64,000 bases of DNA from Sphaerochaeta sp032144095. GTDB lineage: Bacteria > Spirochaetota > Spirochaetia > Sphaerochaetales > Sphaerochaetaceae. The notes under the pieces were generated by a model. The model was not told the DNA's origin. It worked only from the letters and a program-made list of their open reading frames with translations, and searched no databases. Shown piece after piece: positions 7,810-17,598 of the stretch (the stretch's first letter is position 1; every line of letters begins with the position of its first letter). The position numbers were made by a program, and so were the translations under genes. The stretch is taken from assembly GCF_032144095.1 (NCBI RefSeq), contig NZ_JAVSNJ010000002.1, forward strand, positions 310,001 through 374,000. The letters run 5' to 3'.

Positions 7810-10800
7810 TTACTGCTCAATAGCATTGGTCAGCCACCTCTGGACTACCTCATGGTCCTCCGACCCAACGGTAAGATCTTCAAACACGACAAATAGCTCG
7901 TCAAGAATCTCTTCACTACCCATGGGTGTGTTTTCTGTAGCAAATCCGTGTTCTATCAGCCAATTGGAGAGGAACTCCTGGTTAGATTCTGAAAATCTCT
8001 GGATCTTTTTCTCCTCCACCGCCTGCAACAGCTCATTGCCGGTAATCCCCTCAGAGCCGACGACATCCTCGATCTGGCTCCAGTAGGCAGAGTTGCGCTT
8101 TAGGGCCAAGGATGGATCGTCCAGGTCCTGGATATGCAGGACCTTGCACCTTCCCTCCTGGGCGAGGGCCTGAGATCTTTTCAACAGGTCAAGGCGAAGG
8201 AGGAGTGAGGGGTCCTTGACTGCCATTGCAATCTGGCCCATGTACCTCAAGCCTTTCTGAAGATATCCGTAGAGTTGCTCACTACTGAGGAGCAGGTGCC
8301 AGGTGTGCTGGCTTTCCACAGGTTCCCACAACGAAGGGCCTGCCACCCCGAGCGCCCTGCCATACTCCAGGTACCCCTTGAGGGGGAGAGGAATCTGCTG
8401 ATGGGCAAAGCGTGTTGGCAACAAGGGAAGGGATGAGACCTGGTAGCCACGCTTTTCATCTTCAAGGGCGATCACGGTTACCGCAGAGGTTGCGATCGTC
8501 TTGAGTTTTTCCACCTCGTCCCGCTGCGCAGTGAAATAGAAGACCTGCCGCTCCTCGGCAATCTTCCCAATGGCCTCTGCAATTGCAAGGGCCCGTTCAT
8601 CATCGCTGTTTGCCAACAGTTCATCGAGGAAGATGGGAAGGCGCACGTCACTACTCTGCTCCTGCATCGTGATGAAGGCCATCCGAATGGAGAAGAGCAA
8701 CTGTATCCTCGTTCCACTGGACAACTCGTCCAGGGTAAAGTTCTTTGCAAGGATGGAATCGTTGGCAAAGAACCCCTGGTTGTTGGCAAACAGGGCGTAC
8801 CGATAGTTGGTGATCTTGGACAACCACTCGCTTGCGTGGGTAAGCACCTGTGGTTGGAAACGTTTCTCGCTCTCCTCCTTCAGGTCGTTTGCAAGCTTGG
8901 CTATCATCATGGCCATCACCTGCTCCTCCCTGAAGGCCTCCAATGCAGCAAGGGCTTCCTCTTGGGCAAACAGTGCATCCGAAAGCTCGGAGCCAGTTGT
9001 CAAAGCCTCCAAGGTACTCTTGAGCCGACCCAGGCTTACCAGCTTCTCCTCCAGATCCCCCAGGTCCTGGGCAACCCTTTCCAGCTCTGTGGCAAGCTCG
9101 GCTTTTGTGTACAGAGCAGCCAGCTCCAGGGCCTGGGGACTCCTCTGGGCTTTTTCTTCATAGCTTGTCCGCTCGTACTGCAAGCCAAGCTTCAGGGAGG
9201 CCCATGCATCATACTGGCCGACGAGTTCCTCAAGCCCAGTCTCATCGCCAACATGCAAGCCGGTAGCCTGCCAGAAATCATGCAAGGCCAGTTGAGACTC
9301 ATCCAGGTGCTTTCGCGCACCAACCAATCTCTCTGCCAGTTCGTCCAGGCTCTTCTTGAGCGATCGTGCATCGCCAAGCCGTTTGACCAACCCTTCGCTT
9401 GTGACCTTGAGCAGTACAAGCTCGCTCTGATCAGTTCCAAGCTCCTTTTGCAATAGGCTGAGGGCATGGCTTGTCTTCGCCTTCGCTCTTTTCAGGTCCT
9501 CTTGGGTCTGCACAAAAGCACGGCGCAAGAGGCTCCACTGATCCAACCGTTGGGCAAAATGGAAGAATTGAGACCCTTCCAGCCGGGCCTCCCCCTCGTG
9601 CAAGGACAAGGCGCTTGCAGCATCCTGCCAGGAGTTTACCCACTCTTGCAACTTCTTCTGGGAAGCCTCGAGGTGTTGGGCTGCAAGTTTCCTCCGCTGG
9701 TTGATTTTTTCCCGCTCCTGGGCGGAGACAATCTCCGATCCCAGTTCAAGGGCCAGAGCCTGGAGCGAGGCTGCTGTCCAAAGTGAGGGAGCTGGTTTCC
9801 CAAGCTGGGCAAGCACCCTTTCGGCCTCTTCCTTCGCCTTCCCTAGACTCTCTTCCGCCTGTTTGTATCCACTGCCCTCCTGTGAGGAGGGGATGAGGAC
9901 AAAGGCGCTTATCAGCATCAGGACAACCCCAGAGACAAAGAAGAGGGGGTGGATGGAGGCTCCCAGAACCGAGGAGAGGAGGCCAAGACCTGCTATGATC
10001 GCAAGCAGGAGTATTTTTGTCCTTGGGCCCAACTCCTTATGCTTTGCTGTTCCTTGCACCTTCCAGAAAGCCTCGATCCAGTCAAGAAGGCGTACCTGAG
10101 CCTTTGCCAGATCCTGGATGGGGGTGGATAGTTCTTCAGGGCTACCCAATTCATCAAAGAGGCGCTTGGCTGCATCGACCTTGCACCGCAGGGGTTCACA
10201 CTCCTCTGCCAGGGACCGTAGCTTCTGGATGTAGGCTTGCAGGGTCTTCTCTTCGATAGGGCCACTGGTAAGCCAACTGTGTTCAGCCTCCCATTCCTCG
10301 AGGTTTCCCCTCGCTTCTGCACTCTTTTGTTCAGCTGTAGATTGCTCACCCAATGCATCTTTGTACGCTGTGAACAGCTCTGAGACCCTTTCTGGCTTGT
10401 CCAGGTCCTTCAGCAGAGATTCCTCGATCGCACAGCGGGCAAACTCCTGTTCCAGTTTCAGTTCATTTTGCTCAAGAGCACTCAGCTCATCTTCAGCCTT
10501 CTTTTGAGAGAGGAGCAGATCCTTGAGGCGCTTAGAGGAGCTCTTGTCTATTCGTTCAATGGCAGGGGAATAGAGGGAGAGGCTCCCTTCCTTGGCCAGG
10601 ATGCTCTCCTGCTTTTCCAATAAGAACTGGGCATCCTCGAGCAAAGCCTTCCTGAGGGAGATCTCCTTGCCCCGATCGACCTCCTGCTGCAGCCTCTCGA
10701 TCTTGTCCTGGATATGCTGATGCTCGCTCTGGTTTCTGATGACTGTGGAGAGCTGTTCACTTGCCCTGGCGGCCTGTTTAGCCTCGGCAGCGGTCGAACG

Positions 10801-11268
10801 GGAGAAGGAGAGTATCCCCCCAGCCTGTTTCCAGCTTGCATCAAGGTCGACACCCCCTTGCATGCGGGTTCGGACCTGCTGCAAAAAGGTGGCGGTGTGC
10901 CTCCCATCCTCCTGCAGCAGCTCATGCAAGGGGAACCAGTAACTCTCGCTCAGTTCATCGTTGCGCCCCGGAAGTGTCAGGTCCTGGTTGTCCGAGAGGC
11001 GCACCTGCTTGAGCCTTCCTTGGGAAACCGAGAGGTCCCAAGAGCTGTCCTGTCCATCCAGGGTACCTTCTGCAACCACTTCGCCTTTGGCCCTGCCATT
11101 CCAGAGCAAAGAGCGCATCGCCCTTGCAAGGGTTGATTTCCCTACCCCGTTGGGCCCCCATACCACATTGAGGGAGGGTCCCAAGCCCTTGACCGGAGGG
11201 AAGGACCCCAAAGGGAATCCTGGGCTCTTCTGTATTTCTATCTGCTTCAACCAGAATTTCTTGCTCAT
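7810..11268 (-). CDS. YhaN/SbcC-like coiled-coil ATPase with membrane hairpin and extra C-terminal domain
   Basis: 1152 residues. Walker A GPNGVGKST is at residues 38-46. Long heptad-rich stretches (about 150-400 and 480-830) form the SMC/Rad50-type coiled coil. In its middle, about 417-460, are two hydrophobic helices (ILLLAIIAGLGLLSSVLGA, FFVSGVVLMLISAFVLI), as in the YhaN branch, suggesting membrane attachment. Walker B and D-loop read LPIFLDELLANSDDERA near residue 875. About 240 residues follow that YhaN-type proteins (usually near 950 residues) do not need; I do not recognise this tail. The start ATG overlaps the stop of the nuclease gene upstream by four bases (11265-11268), so the two proteins are translationally coupled and should work as a Rad50/Mre11-like DNA-end processing complex. 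Confidence 0.85.
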   Translation of the reverse strand: MSKKFWLKQIEIQKSPGFPLGSFPPVKGLGPSLNVVWGPNGVGKSTLARAMRSLLWNGRAKGEVVAEGTLDGQDSSWDLSVSQGRLKQVRLSDNQDLTLPGRNDELSESYWFPLHELLQEDGRHTATFLQQVRTRMQGGVDLDASWKQAGGILSFSRSTAAEAKQAARASEQLSTVIRNQSEHQHIQDKIERLQQEVDRGKEISLRKALLEDAQFLLEKQESILAKEGSLSLYSPAIERIDKSSSKRLKDLLLSQKKAEDELSALEQNELKLEQEFARCAIEESLLKDLDKPERVSELFTAYKDALGEQSTAEQKSAEARGNLEEWEAEHSWLTSGPIEEKTLQAYIQKLRSLAEECEPLRCKVDAAKRLFDELGSPEELSTPIQDLAKAQVRLLDWIEAFWKVQGTAKHKELGPRTKILLLAIIAGLGLLSSVLGASIHPLFFVSGVVLMLISAFVLIPSSQEGSGYKQAEESLGKAKEEAERVLAQLGKPAPSLWTAASLQALALELGSEIVSAQEREKINQRRKLAAQHLEASQKKLQEWVNSWQDAASALSLHEGEARLEGSQFFHFAQRLDQWSLLRRAFVQTQEDLKRAKAKTSHALSLLQKELGTDQSELVLLKVTSEGLVKRLGDARSLKKSLDELAERLVGARKHLDESQLALHDFWQATGLHVGDETGLEELVGQYDAWASLKLGLQYERTSYEEKAQRSPQALELAALYTKAELATELERVAQDLGDLEEKLVSLGRLKSTLEALTTGSELSDALFAQEEALAALEAFREEQVMAMMIAKLANDLKEESEKRFQPQVLTHASEWLSKITNYRYALFANNQGFFANDSILAKNFTLDELSSGTRIQLLFSIRMAFITMQEQSSDVRLPIFLDELLANSDDERALAIAEAIGKIAEERQVFYFTAQRDEVEKLKTIATSAVTVIALEDEKRGYQVSSLPLLPTRFAHQQIPLPLKGYLEYGRALGVAGPSLWEPVESQHTWHLLLSSEQLYGYLQKGLRYMGQIAMAVKDPSLLLRLDLLKRSQALAQEGRCKVLHIQDLDDPSLALKRNSAYWSQIEDVVGSEGITGNELLQAVEEKKIQRFSESNQEFLSNWLIEHGFATENTPMGSEEILDELFVVFEDLTVGSEDHEVVQRWLTNAIEQ

Positions 11269-12500
11269 CCCTGTCCCCCTTGTTCTGTAGCGATCATGGA
11301 AAAGAGCAGCTTCTTTGCTGCCTGTCGTACCAGAAATAGATACTCTGCATCACTCTTGGGGGTGTGTGAGCTGTGCAACAGGGAGAAGGCAGAGGCCGTA
11401 TAGCTCTCCTTTTCCAGCTTCTTGTACGCTTCTACCATTTTTTCAAGCTCGCCTTCGTCAAGGAGTTTCTGAGCCAATAGCGCCTTTGCCCCTCCGCCTT
11501 TGGCCAACTCCTCAAGGTCGACGTCCAGCTCGGTAGCATCGGTGTAGGAGGCAAGGGTGTGGACTACCGTCTCCCCTTCCGTAAGGGAGAATACCGTCAG
11601 GTCCTCTTCTGAGAGGGCCTTGCCAACATCCAATGTCCTATCGACCCTCCCTTCCAGGGTAAGGGAGCATAGCAAGGTCCCGGCAAAGGAGAGCAGTTTT
11701 GCATGCTCCCGTAGGGTTTGGGAGAGGATTCTTCTGACATCCTCTCCATCCTTGGCACCCTCAAGGCTGACAGGGAGGGAGGCAAAGCGGTACGGACAGA
11801 GCTGAAGCAGGATGGGCTCCTTCCAGGGGCCCATCTCCTCCCTTTCCAACAGCCAGATTCCATGTGGGCCATCCTCATTGCTGTCGAGGGCGTAGGGGGA
11901 GCCACAGTAGAAGCCATTGCCCCCTTTTTGTATCCCGCCCTTGTGGATGTGGCCGAGCACCCACCAGGGGATGGAGGACCGGGTGAGGTCATGTGCAGAG
12001 ACAGGGGCATAGGCTGAGCCTTGCGCCCCTCCAAAATCACAGTGCAGCAAACCAAGAAGGGGGAGGTCACTATCGGTGAGGCTTGCATCAAAGCTGGCAA
12101 AGGGGTTCTGGCGGGAACTGCGGGCGGCAAAGGACCACCCTACAAACCGAACGCCCATGTAGTCATAGTGCTGCCAGGTTTCTCCCAAGCCCAGTATCCT
12201 GATATAGGGGCTCTCCTTGGCAAGACTGGGAAATACTGAGTAGTCATGGTTTCCCCCTACCCCAATAACCTGGATACCAGCCTTGCCAAGCTTTTCCAAA
12301 CCAGAAACCAGAGGGCCATAGGCCTCAAACCAGTTTTCCTCCTGGTCGACAACATCCCCGGCCAAAACAAGGACATCGGCCCTGATCTCGAGGGCCTTCT
12401 CCACTATTGCATCCCAACTTGCATGGCTTGTGAGGCCGCCTACATACGGGACCGAGGGAATCCTTCCCATGTGGATATCGGCACAACAGAGAATTTTCAT
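11265..12500 (-). CDS. YhaO/SbcD-like metallophosphoesterase (DNA repair exonuclease)
   Basis: 411 residues with all the motifs of a calcineurin-like Mre11/SbcD nuclease in order: MKILCCADIHMGR (D-x-H), LAGDVVDQEENW (GDxxD), VIGVGGNHDYS (GNHD), LLHCDFGGAQG, and VLGHIHKGG (GHxH). It should bind two manganese ions and cut DNA ends or single strands. The start was set at ATG 12500 because the catalytic fold begins directly there; six further residues are possible upstream. The stop overlaps the start of the YhaN-like ATPase gene by ATGA, a typical two-gene nuclease/ATPase operon. The C-terminal third (LEELAKGGGAKALLAQKLLDEG) is helical and probably binds the partner. Confidence 0.88.
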   Translation of the reverse strand: MKILCCADIHMGRIPSVPYVGGLTSHASWDAIVEKALEIRADVLVLAGDVVDQEENWFEAYGPLVSGLEKLGKAGIQVIGVGGNHDYSVFPSLAKESPYIRILGLGETWQHYDYMGVRFVGWSFAARSSRQNPFASFDASLTDSDLPLLGLLHCDFGGAQGSAYAPVSAHDLTRSSIPWWVLGHIHKGGIQKGGNGFYCGSPYALDSNEDGPHGIWLLEREEMGPWKEPILLQLCPYRFASLPVSLEGAKDGEDVRRILSQTLREHAKLLSFAGTLLCSLTLEGRVDRTLDVGKALSEEDLTVFSLTEGETVVHTLASYTDATELDVDLEELAKGGGAKALLAQKLLDEGELEKMVEAYKKLEKESYTASAFSLLHSSHTPKSDAEYLFLVRQAAKKLLFSMIATEQGGQG

Positions 12501-12613
12501 ACGCCCTCCAAGGCACAAACCAGAGAACTATCGCTGGTTGTGGTGAGTATCCTTACTATACCACAGAATATCCTTGTTGGTGGCAAACTTGGATCGACAG
12601 AGATCTTCCTCTG

Positions 12614-12642
12614 TTGACAAAAAGAGAGGCCACCCCTACTAT
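12614..12642 (+). promoter_or_regulatory. Promoter of the padR operon
   Basis: Consensus TTGACA (12614-12619), 17-base spacer, TACTAT (12637-12642). The -10 box runs straight into the operator-like repeats at 12639-12674, the arrangement expected for autorepression by the PadR protein encoded just downstream. Confidence 0.65.
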
Positions 12643-12674
12643 ATGCATATTGAATATAGCTTGTCTGAATATAG
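12639..12674 (+). promoter_or_regulatory. Probable PadR operator
   Basis: Inverted repeat CTATAT-N9-ATATAG (12639-12659) overlaps the -10 box. The unit TGAATATAG occurs twice, 15 bases apart (12651-12659 and 12666-12674). AT-rich dyads of this kind are what PadR dimers usually bind. Inference from position and symmetry only. Confidence 0.45.
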
Positions 12675-12690
12675 TAGCGGAGGCGATACG

Positions 12691-13059
12691 GTGCACAATG
12701 AACAACCCTTTGCAAACAAACCCCAGAAGATGGAACGGTTTTTGGAGATCTGCCTTTTGATGCTTTTGTACAAGCAGGTCGGCTATGGCTATGCCCTGAT
12801 GGAAAAGCTCTCTATCTATGGGTTCACCCCGGAGGATATGAACATCGGCTCCCTCTACAGGACCTTGAGGAAGCTGGAAGACCAAGGATTGGTATCCTCT
12901 GTTTGGGAAGAGGCAACCCAAGGCCCAAAGAGACGGGTGTATGCGATCACGGAGAGGGGAAAAGAGTCGTTGCACAGCTGGATCCCCACCCTCAGGGAGA
13001 GGAAAACCAGGATTGGGCAGCTTATCGACAGCTACGAGAGGATAATCATGGAAAAATAG
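12691..13059 (+). CDS. PadR-family transcriptional regulator
   Basis: 122 residues, normal for PadR. The winged helix reads FLEICLLMLLYKQVGYGYALMEKL, NIGSLYRTLRKLEDQGLVSS and GPKRRVYAITERGKESL, the three hallmark segments of the family. The GTG at 12691, seven bases after GGAGG (12679-12683), is chosen as start; longer readings from 12574 cross the promoter. The stop is 16 bases before the first half-permease gene, so regulator and permeases form one operon. It probably represses its own promoter until an inducer (perhaps a toxic metalloid or drug, given the arsenite exporter next door) is bound. Confidence 0.85.
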   Translation: MHNEQPFANKPQKMERFLEICLLMLLYKQVGYGYALMEKLSIYGFTPEDMNIGSLYRTLRKLEDQGLVSSVWEEATQGPKRRVYAITERGKESLHSWIPTLRERKTRIGQLIDSYERIIMEK

Positions 13060-13075
13060 GGAGAGGAGGAGAGAA

Positions 13076-13555
13076 ATGGCAACTATCGGTATCATCTATG
13101 GCATCCTGGTCATAGCTTTGGTCGCATCGTTGGCAAAGAGCAGGGAGAAGACCAAAAAGGCCTTCAAGGTAGCAGGAAAAGCCCTTCTCAAGACAGGTCC
13201 AAGCCTGTTGGTAATGCTGTGTATCGTGGGCCTTATCCTTGGGTTGTTGACAGCAGAGAAGATCAGCAGCCTGATAGGATCCGAAGCAGGACCCCTTGCC
13301 ACCATAACGGCTGCCATCATCGGTGCCATCACCCTCATTCCCTCCTTGGTGGCCTTTCCCTTGGCAGGCTCGCTCCTGCGTTCAGGGGCGACTGTCATGA
13401 CCATCTCAGCCTTCATCACCACGCTGGTGATGGTTGGATTTGTCACCGCCCCCATGGAGGCAAAGACCCTGGGCAAGAAGTTTACCCTCCTGCGCAATGG
13501 CCTGGGCTTTGTGGCAGCCTTGCTCATTGCCCTGGCAATGGGGGTAATCCTATGA
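13076..13555 (+). CDS. Half-size permease of the DUF318/ArsP (PF03773) type, first subunit
   Basis: 159 residues with four to five hydrophobic helices. The conserved core ITLIPSLVAFPLAGSLLRSGA corresponds to the P-x-VAFPLA segment repeated in each half of full-length PF03773 permeases. It ends with ATGA shared with the second half-gene (13552-13555). GGAGAGGAGGAGAG precedes the ATG. Full-length relatives (ArsP) export organoarsenicals; here the two halves are separate proteins that presumably assemble. The ACR3 gene on the other strand supports a metalloid link, but that is only context. Confidence 0.72.
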   Translation: MATIGIIYGILVIALVASLAKSREKTKKAFKVAGKALLKTGPSLLVMLCIVGLILGLLTAEKISSLIGSEAGPLATITAAIIGAITLIPSLVAFPLAGSLLRSGATVMTISAFITTLVMVGFVTAPMEAKTLGKKFTLLRNGLGFVAALLIALAMGVIL

Positions 13556-14067
13556 AGAAGTTCATTCCCCCCATCCTCATCGCCTTGGTATACCTGGGTC
13601 TGTTCATCTGGCTACCAGAGGCAGCCCTCCGCTCGTCCAAGGTAACCTTGGATTATTTCAAGGAGATGGCCTTTATCCTTCCTCCGGTCTTTCTCCTTAT
13701 GGGTTTGATGGAAGTATGGCTTCCCAAGGACAAGATCCAATCCTGGTTGGGCAACGACTCCGGCCTCAGGGGCAGCATTTTGTCGGTGGCACTAGGGACC
13801 TTGCCCACAGGGCCTGTCTATGTGGCCTTCCCTATCGCGGCCTCCCTGCTGAAGAAGGGGGCAAGCGTGGCTAATGTGGTACTCTTCCTTGGCTCATGGG
13901 CCGCCTTGAAGATCCCCCAACTGATGGTTGAGGTCAAGTTCCTGGGCTGGGGCTTTGCGGCCCTGCGGTTTGTCCTCACCCTTCTTGCACTGGTGCTCAT
14001 GGGCACTCTCATGAAGGCAGTCCTCTCCAGGTTCCCTGACAAACAGAACCAGGAGAAGCCTGAATGA
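13552..14067 (+). CDS. Half-size permease of the DUF318/ArsP (PF03773) type, second subunit
   Basis: 171 residues, hydrophobic, starting at the ATG that overlaps the previous stop. Its core LGTLPTGPVYVAFPIAASLL matches the first subunit's PSLVAFPLAGSLL, so the two are the complementary repeats of one transporter. The segment LFLGSWAALKIPQLMVEVKFLG is the usual second signature of the family. Translational coupling implies one-to-one production. Substrate not known; organoarsenical or another small toxicant is a reasonable guess from the neighbourhood. Confidence 0.72.
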   Translation: MKKFIPPILIALVYLGLFIWLPEAALRSSKVTLDYFKEMAFILPPVFLLMGLMEVWLPKDKIQSWLGNDSGLRGSILSVALGTLPTGPVYVAFPIAASLLKKGASVANVVLFLGSWAALKIPQLMVEVKFLGWGFAALRFVLTLLALVLMGTLMKAVLSRFPDKQNQEKPE

Positions 14068-14086
14068 TATGCTTTAGGTGCTCTAA

Positions 14087-15151
<1,065 letters not shown>

Positions 15152-15605
15152 AACACTCCTCCTTGGATAGGAAAGGGGCCACTTCTGCTTCATATCCTAG
15201 GTAAACAGTAGTATTCATATAGATATCTGTCAATATACCTAGGGCATTCCCTCTTCCTTCCCCTGTTCGCCTTCGGTTCACAGAATCTTCCCTGAAGGGG
15301 CAGAAATCCCAACCGTTCAGCAAGGGCTTGCTTGCCCCATGCAATTCCGTAGGAATAGGTAAGATTTTTCAAAAAACAATCCCAAGTAAAACACTTACTT
15401 TTATCAGTAGTATATGAGGACCGAGAGAATACTTAAATGACCCTCAGTCATGTACCCCAAGTAGATGGGTCACAATTATAGGCAATAAGACACAGTATTA
15501 TAATGTATTATAAAGAGTTAGTTATTTTCCTTGCCTTGATTTATCGCCATCTGGGCAGTACTATGAAAAAGGACCTGCCATAAGCAAATCCAAAGGAGCA
15601 ACCAC
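15152..15605. other. Divergent intergenic region between the arsenite exporter and pckG
   Basis: 454 bases without a gene. It contains the arsenite-exporter promoter and flanking CCTAGG arms, and a probable -10 box TATAAT (15499-15504) for pckG whose -35 partner is poor (TTATAG-like at 15476-15481). The stretch 15250-15470 shows nothing recognisable. Confidence 0.5.
15196..15243 (-). promoter_or_regulatory. Promoter of the arsenite exporter, framed by an 8-base inverted repeat
   Basis: Minus strand TTGACA (15233-15228), 17-base spacer, TACTGT (15210-15205). The pair is framed by CCTAGGTA (15196-15203) and TACCTAGG (15236-15243), a perfect inverted repeat with 32 bases between arms; each arm contains the palindrome CCTAGG. 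This looks like two operator half-units on either side of the promoter. Confidence 0.6.
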
Positions 15606-17501
15606 ATGGATTCTCACTACCTATCGTTACTGAAAGAGAAGATGAGCGAGGAAAGCTTTGCCAAACTCATGAAACTGGAGAACACCAAAGTCAATGATTT
15701 TTTGGGGACCTTTGCAAAACACTGCAATCCCAAAAGCATCTACATTTGTGATGACAGCAAAGAGGACGAAGCATACATCAAGGCAAAGGCCCTGGAAATT
15801 GGCGAAGAGTTCCAGCTGGCAAAAAAGGGCCAGACCATCCACTGGGACGGCTATGGGGACCAGGCCAGGGATAAGGCAAACACCAGGTATATGGTCTACA
15901 AAGAGAATCTTGAGAGCATGAAGAGCCTCAACTCGGTAGAGTATGAGGCTGGAAAAGCTGAGATCATGGACATTGCCAAAAACATCATGGAGGGAAAGGA
16001 TACCGTGGTGAAATTCTTCTGTGAAGGTCCTGCCTTCTCTGAATTTACCATCCCCTGTGTCCAGTTTACCGATTCCTGGTATGTCGCACACTCCGAGGCA
16101 ATCCTCTATCGTCCGGCCTACGAGCATTTCAAGGAGATGAAGGACAAGGATGACTTCTTCAGGTTCATCCACTCTGCAGGGGAGCTTGACGAGAGGAACA
16201 CCTCCAAGAACACCGAAAAACGCCGCATCTACATGGATACCCAGAACAACATCGTCTACTCGATGAACAACCAGTATGCAGGGAACTCCATTGGGCTGAA
16301 AAAGCACTCGATGCGCCTGGCCATCAACAAGAGCGGCAAGGAGGGATGGCTGTGTGAGCACATGTTCCTCATGGCCGCCATGAACAGGGAGAAGAACCGA
16401 AGGACCTACTTCGCCGGTGCCTACCCCTCCGCCTGCGGCAAGACATCCACTGCCATGATCCCAGGCGAAGAGATTGTCGGAGACGACATCGCATACTTTA
16501 GGAACATCAACGGGCAGTTCCGTGGTGTCAACGTCGAGCAGGGAATATTCGGCATCATCAAGGATGTAAATGCTGAGGATGACCCGGTTATCTTTGAGAA
16601 CCTGATGATCGAGCAGGAGTTGATCTTCTCCGACGTCCTCAGGGGACCTGACAACAACCCCTACTGGCTGGGTTCGGGCCTCGATACCCCCAACGAAGGG
16701 GAAAACCACAGTGGAAAGGACTGGTTTGCAGGCAAGAAGGATGCCAAGGGCAATGAGATCCCTGTAGCACACGGCAATGCCCGGTATACCATGCGCCTTG
16801 ACTACCTTGAGAACTTCGACAAGAAAGGCTTCGATGCCAAGCAAGGCGTTGTAGTTGAAGGTATTCTCTACGGGGGAAGGGACAGCGACACCTGCGTGCC
16901 TGTTGAAGAGTCAGCATCGTGGGAGGAAGGGATCCTCATCAAGGCCTGTACCCTGGAAAGCGAGACCACCAGTGCAACCTTGGGCAAGGAGGGAGTACGA
17001 AATCCCAGTCCCATGGCAAACATGGACTTTGTCTCCTACCCACTGGGCGAGTATACCAAGAACAACATCGATTTCGTAAAGGGCATGAAGAGCGTTCCCA
17101 AGGTGTTCTCCACCAACTACTTCCTCAGGGATGAGAAAGGCAAGTTCTGCAATGACAAGCTTGCAAAGAAGGTGTGGTTGCACTGGGCTGAAGGACGGAT
17201 TCACAACGAGTATGAGGCCTACGATACCCCGACTGGAAAAATCCCCCTCTTCAAGGACCTGAAGGCCCTTTTCAAGAAGCATCTCAACTACAACTACACC
17301 GAAGCAGAGTATACCTACCAGTTTACCTTCCGCTCTACCAAATGGATCGAAAAACTGGAGAGGTCCAAGCTCTATTTCAAGAAGATGGACCACAACACCC
17401 CGCAATTCATCTTCGACCGTTGGGATAAGCAGATCAAGAAGATTGAAGAGGCGAAGGCAAAATTCGGCGACGAGATCAAGCCCGGTGCCTACAAGGCCTA
17501 A
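15606..17501 (+). CDS. pckG: Phosphoenolpyruvate carboxykinase (GTP)
   Basis: 631 residues, full length for the GTP-dependent class. It interconverts oxaloacetate + GTP and PEP + CO2 + GDP. The nucleotide site reads YPSACGKTSTAMI near residue 275, followed by GDDIAYFR (kinase-2/metal), NPYWLGSGLDTPNEGE, and YGGRDSDTCVPV; the substrate-binding start DWYVAHS... is also typical. AAAGGAGCAACCAC precedes the ATG. It is monocistronic, ending at a strong terminator. In a fermenting anaerobe the enzyme commonly runs toward oxaloacetate, feeding succinate or aspartate, or supports gluconeogenesis. Confidence 0.96.
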   Translation: MDSHYLSLLKEKMSEESFAKLMKLENTKVNDFLGTFAKHCNPKSIYICDDSKEDEAYIKAKALEIGEEFQLAKKGQTIHWDGYGDQARDKANTRYMVYKENLESMKSLNSVEYEAGKAEIMDIAKNIMEGKDTVVKFFCEGPAFSEFTIPCVQFTDSWYVAHSEAILYRPAYEHFKEMKDKDDFFRFIHSAGELDERNTSKNTEKRRIYMDTQNNIVYSMNNQYAGNSIGLKKHSMRLAINKSGKEGWLCEHMFLMAAMNREKNRRTYFAGAYPSACGKTSTAMIPGEEIVGDDIAYFRNINGQFRGVNVEQGIFGIIKDVNAEDDPVIFENLMIEQELIFSDVLRGPDNNPYWLGSGLDTPNEGENHSGKDWFAGKKDAKGNEIPVAHGNARYTMRLDYLENFDKKGFDAKQGVVVEGILYGGRDSDTCVPVEESASWEEGILIKACTLESETTSATLGKEGVRNPSPMANMDFVSYPLGEYTKNNIDFVKGMKSVPKVFSTNYFLRDEKGKFCNDKLAKKVWLHWAEGRIHNEYEAYDTPTGKIPLFKDLKALFKKHLNYNYTEAEYTYQFTFRSTKWIEKLERSKLYFKKMDHNTPQFIFDRWDKQIKKIEEAKAKFGDEIKPGAYKA

Positions 17502-17541
17502 CCAGTCGTAGAACTGGAGCTGAAACTAGAACTAGAACAAG

Positions 17542-17580
17542 AGAGAGACCGCCCAAGGTGTTTGGACGGTCTCTCTTTTT
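17542..17580 (+). terminator. Rho-independent terminator of pckG
   Basis: Stem AGAGAGACCG / CGGTCTCTCT extended by CCAA/TTGG after one mismatch, then a T run (17574-17580). It lies between convergent pckG and the heparinase-like gene, 40 bases after the pckG stop. Confidence 0.92.
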
Positions 17581-17598
17581 GCATGTACAGCTCATCTT

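Noticed and set aside
15627..16844. 405-codon minus-strand frame inside pckG
   Set aside because: Shadow of pckG, whose catalytic motifs are complete on the plus strand.
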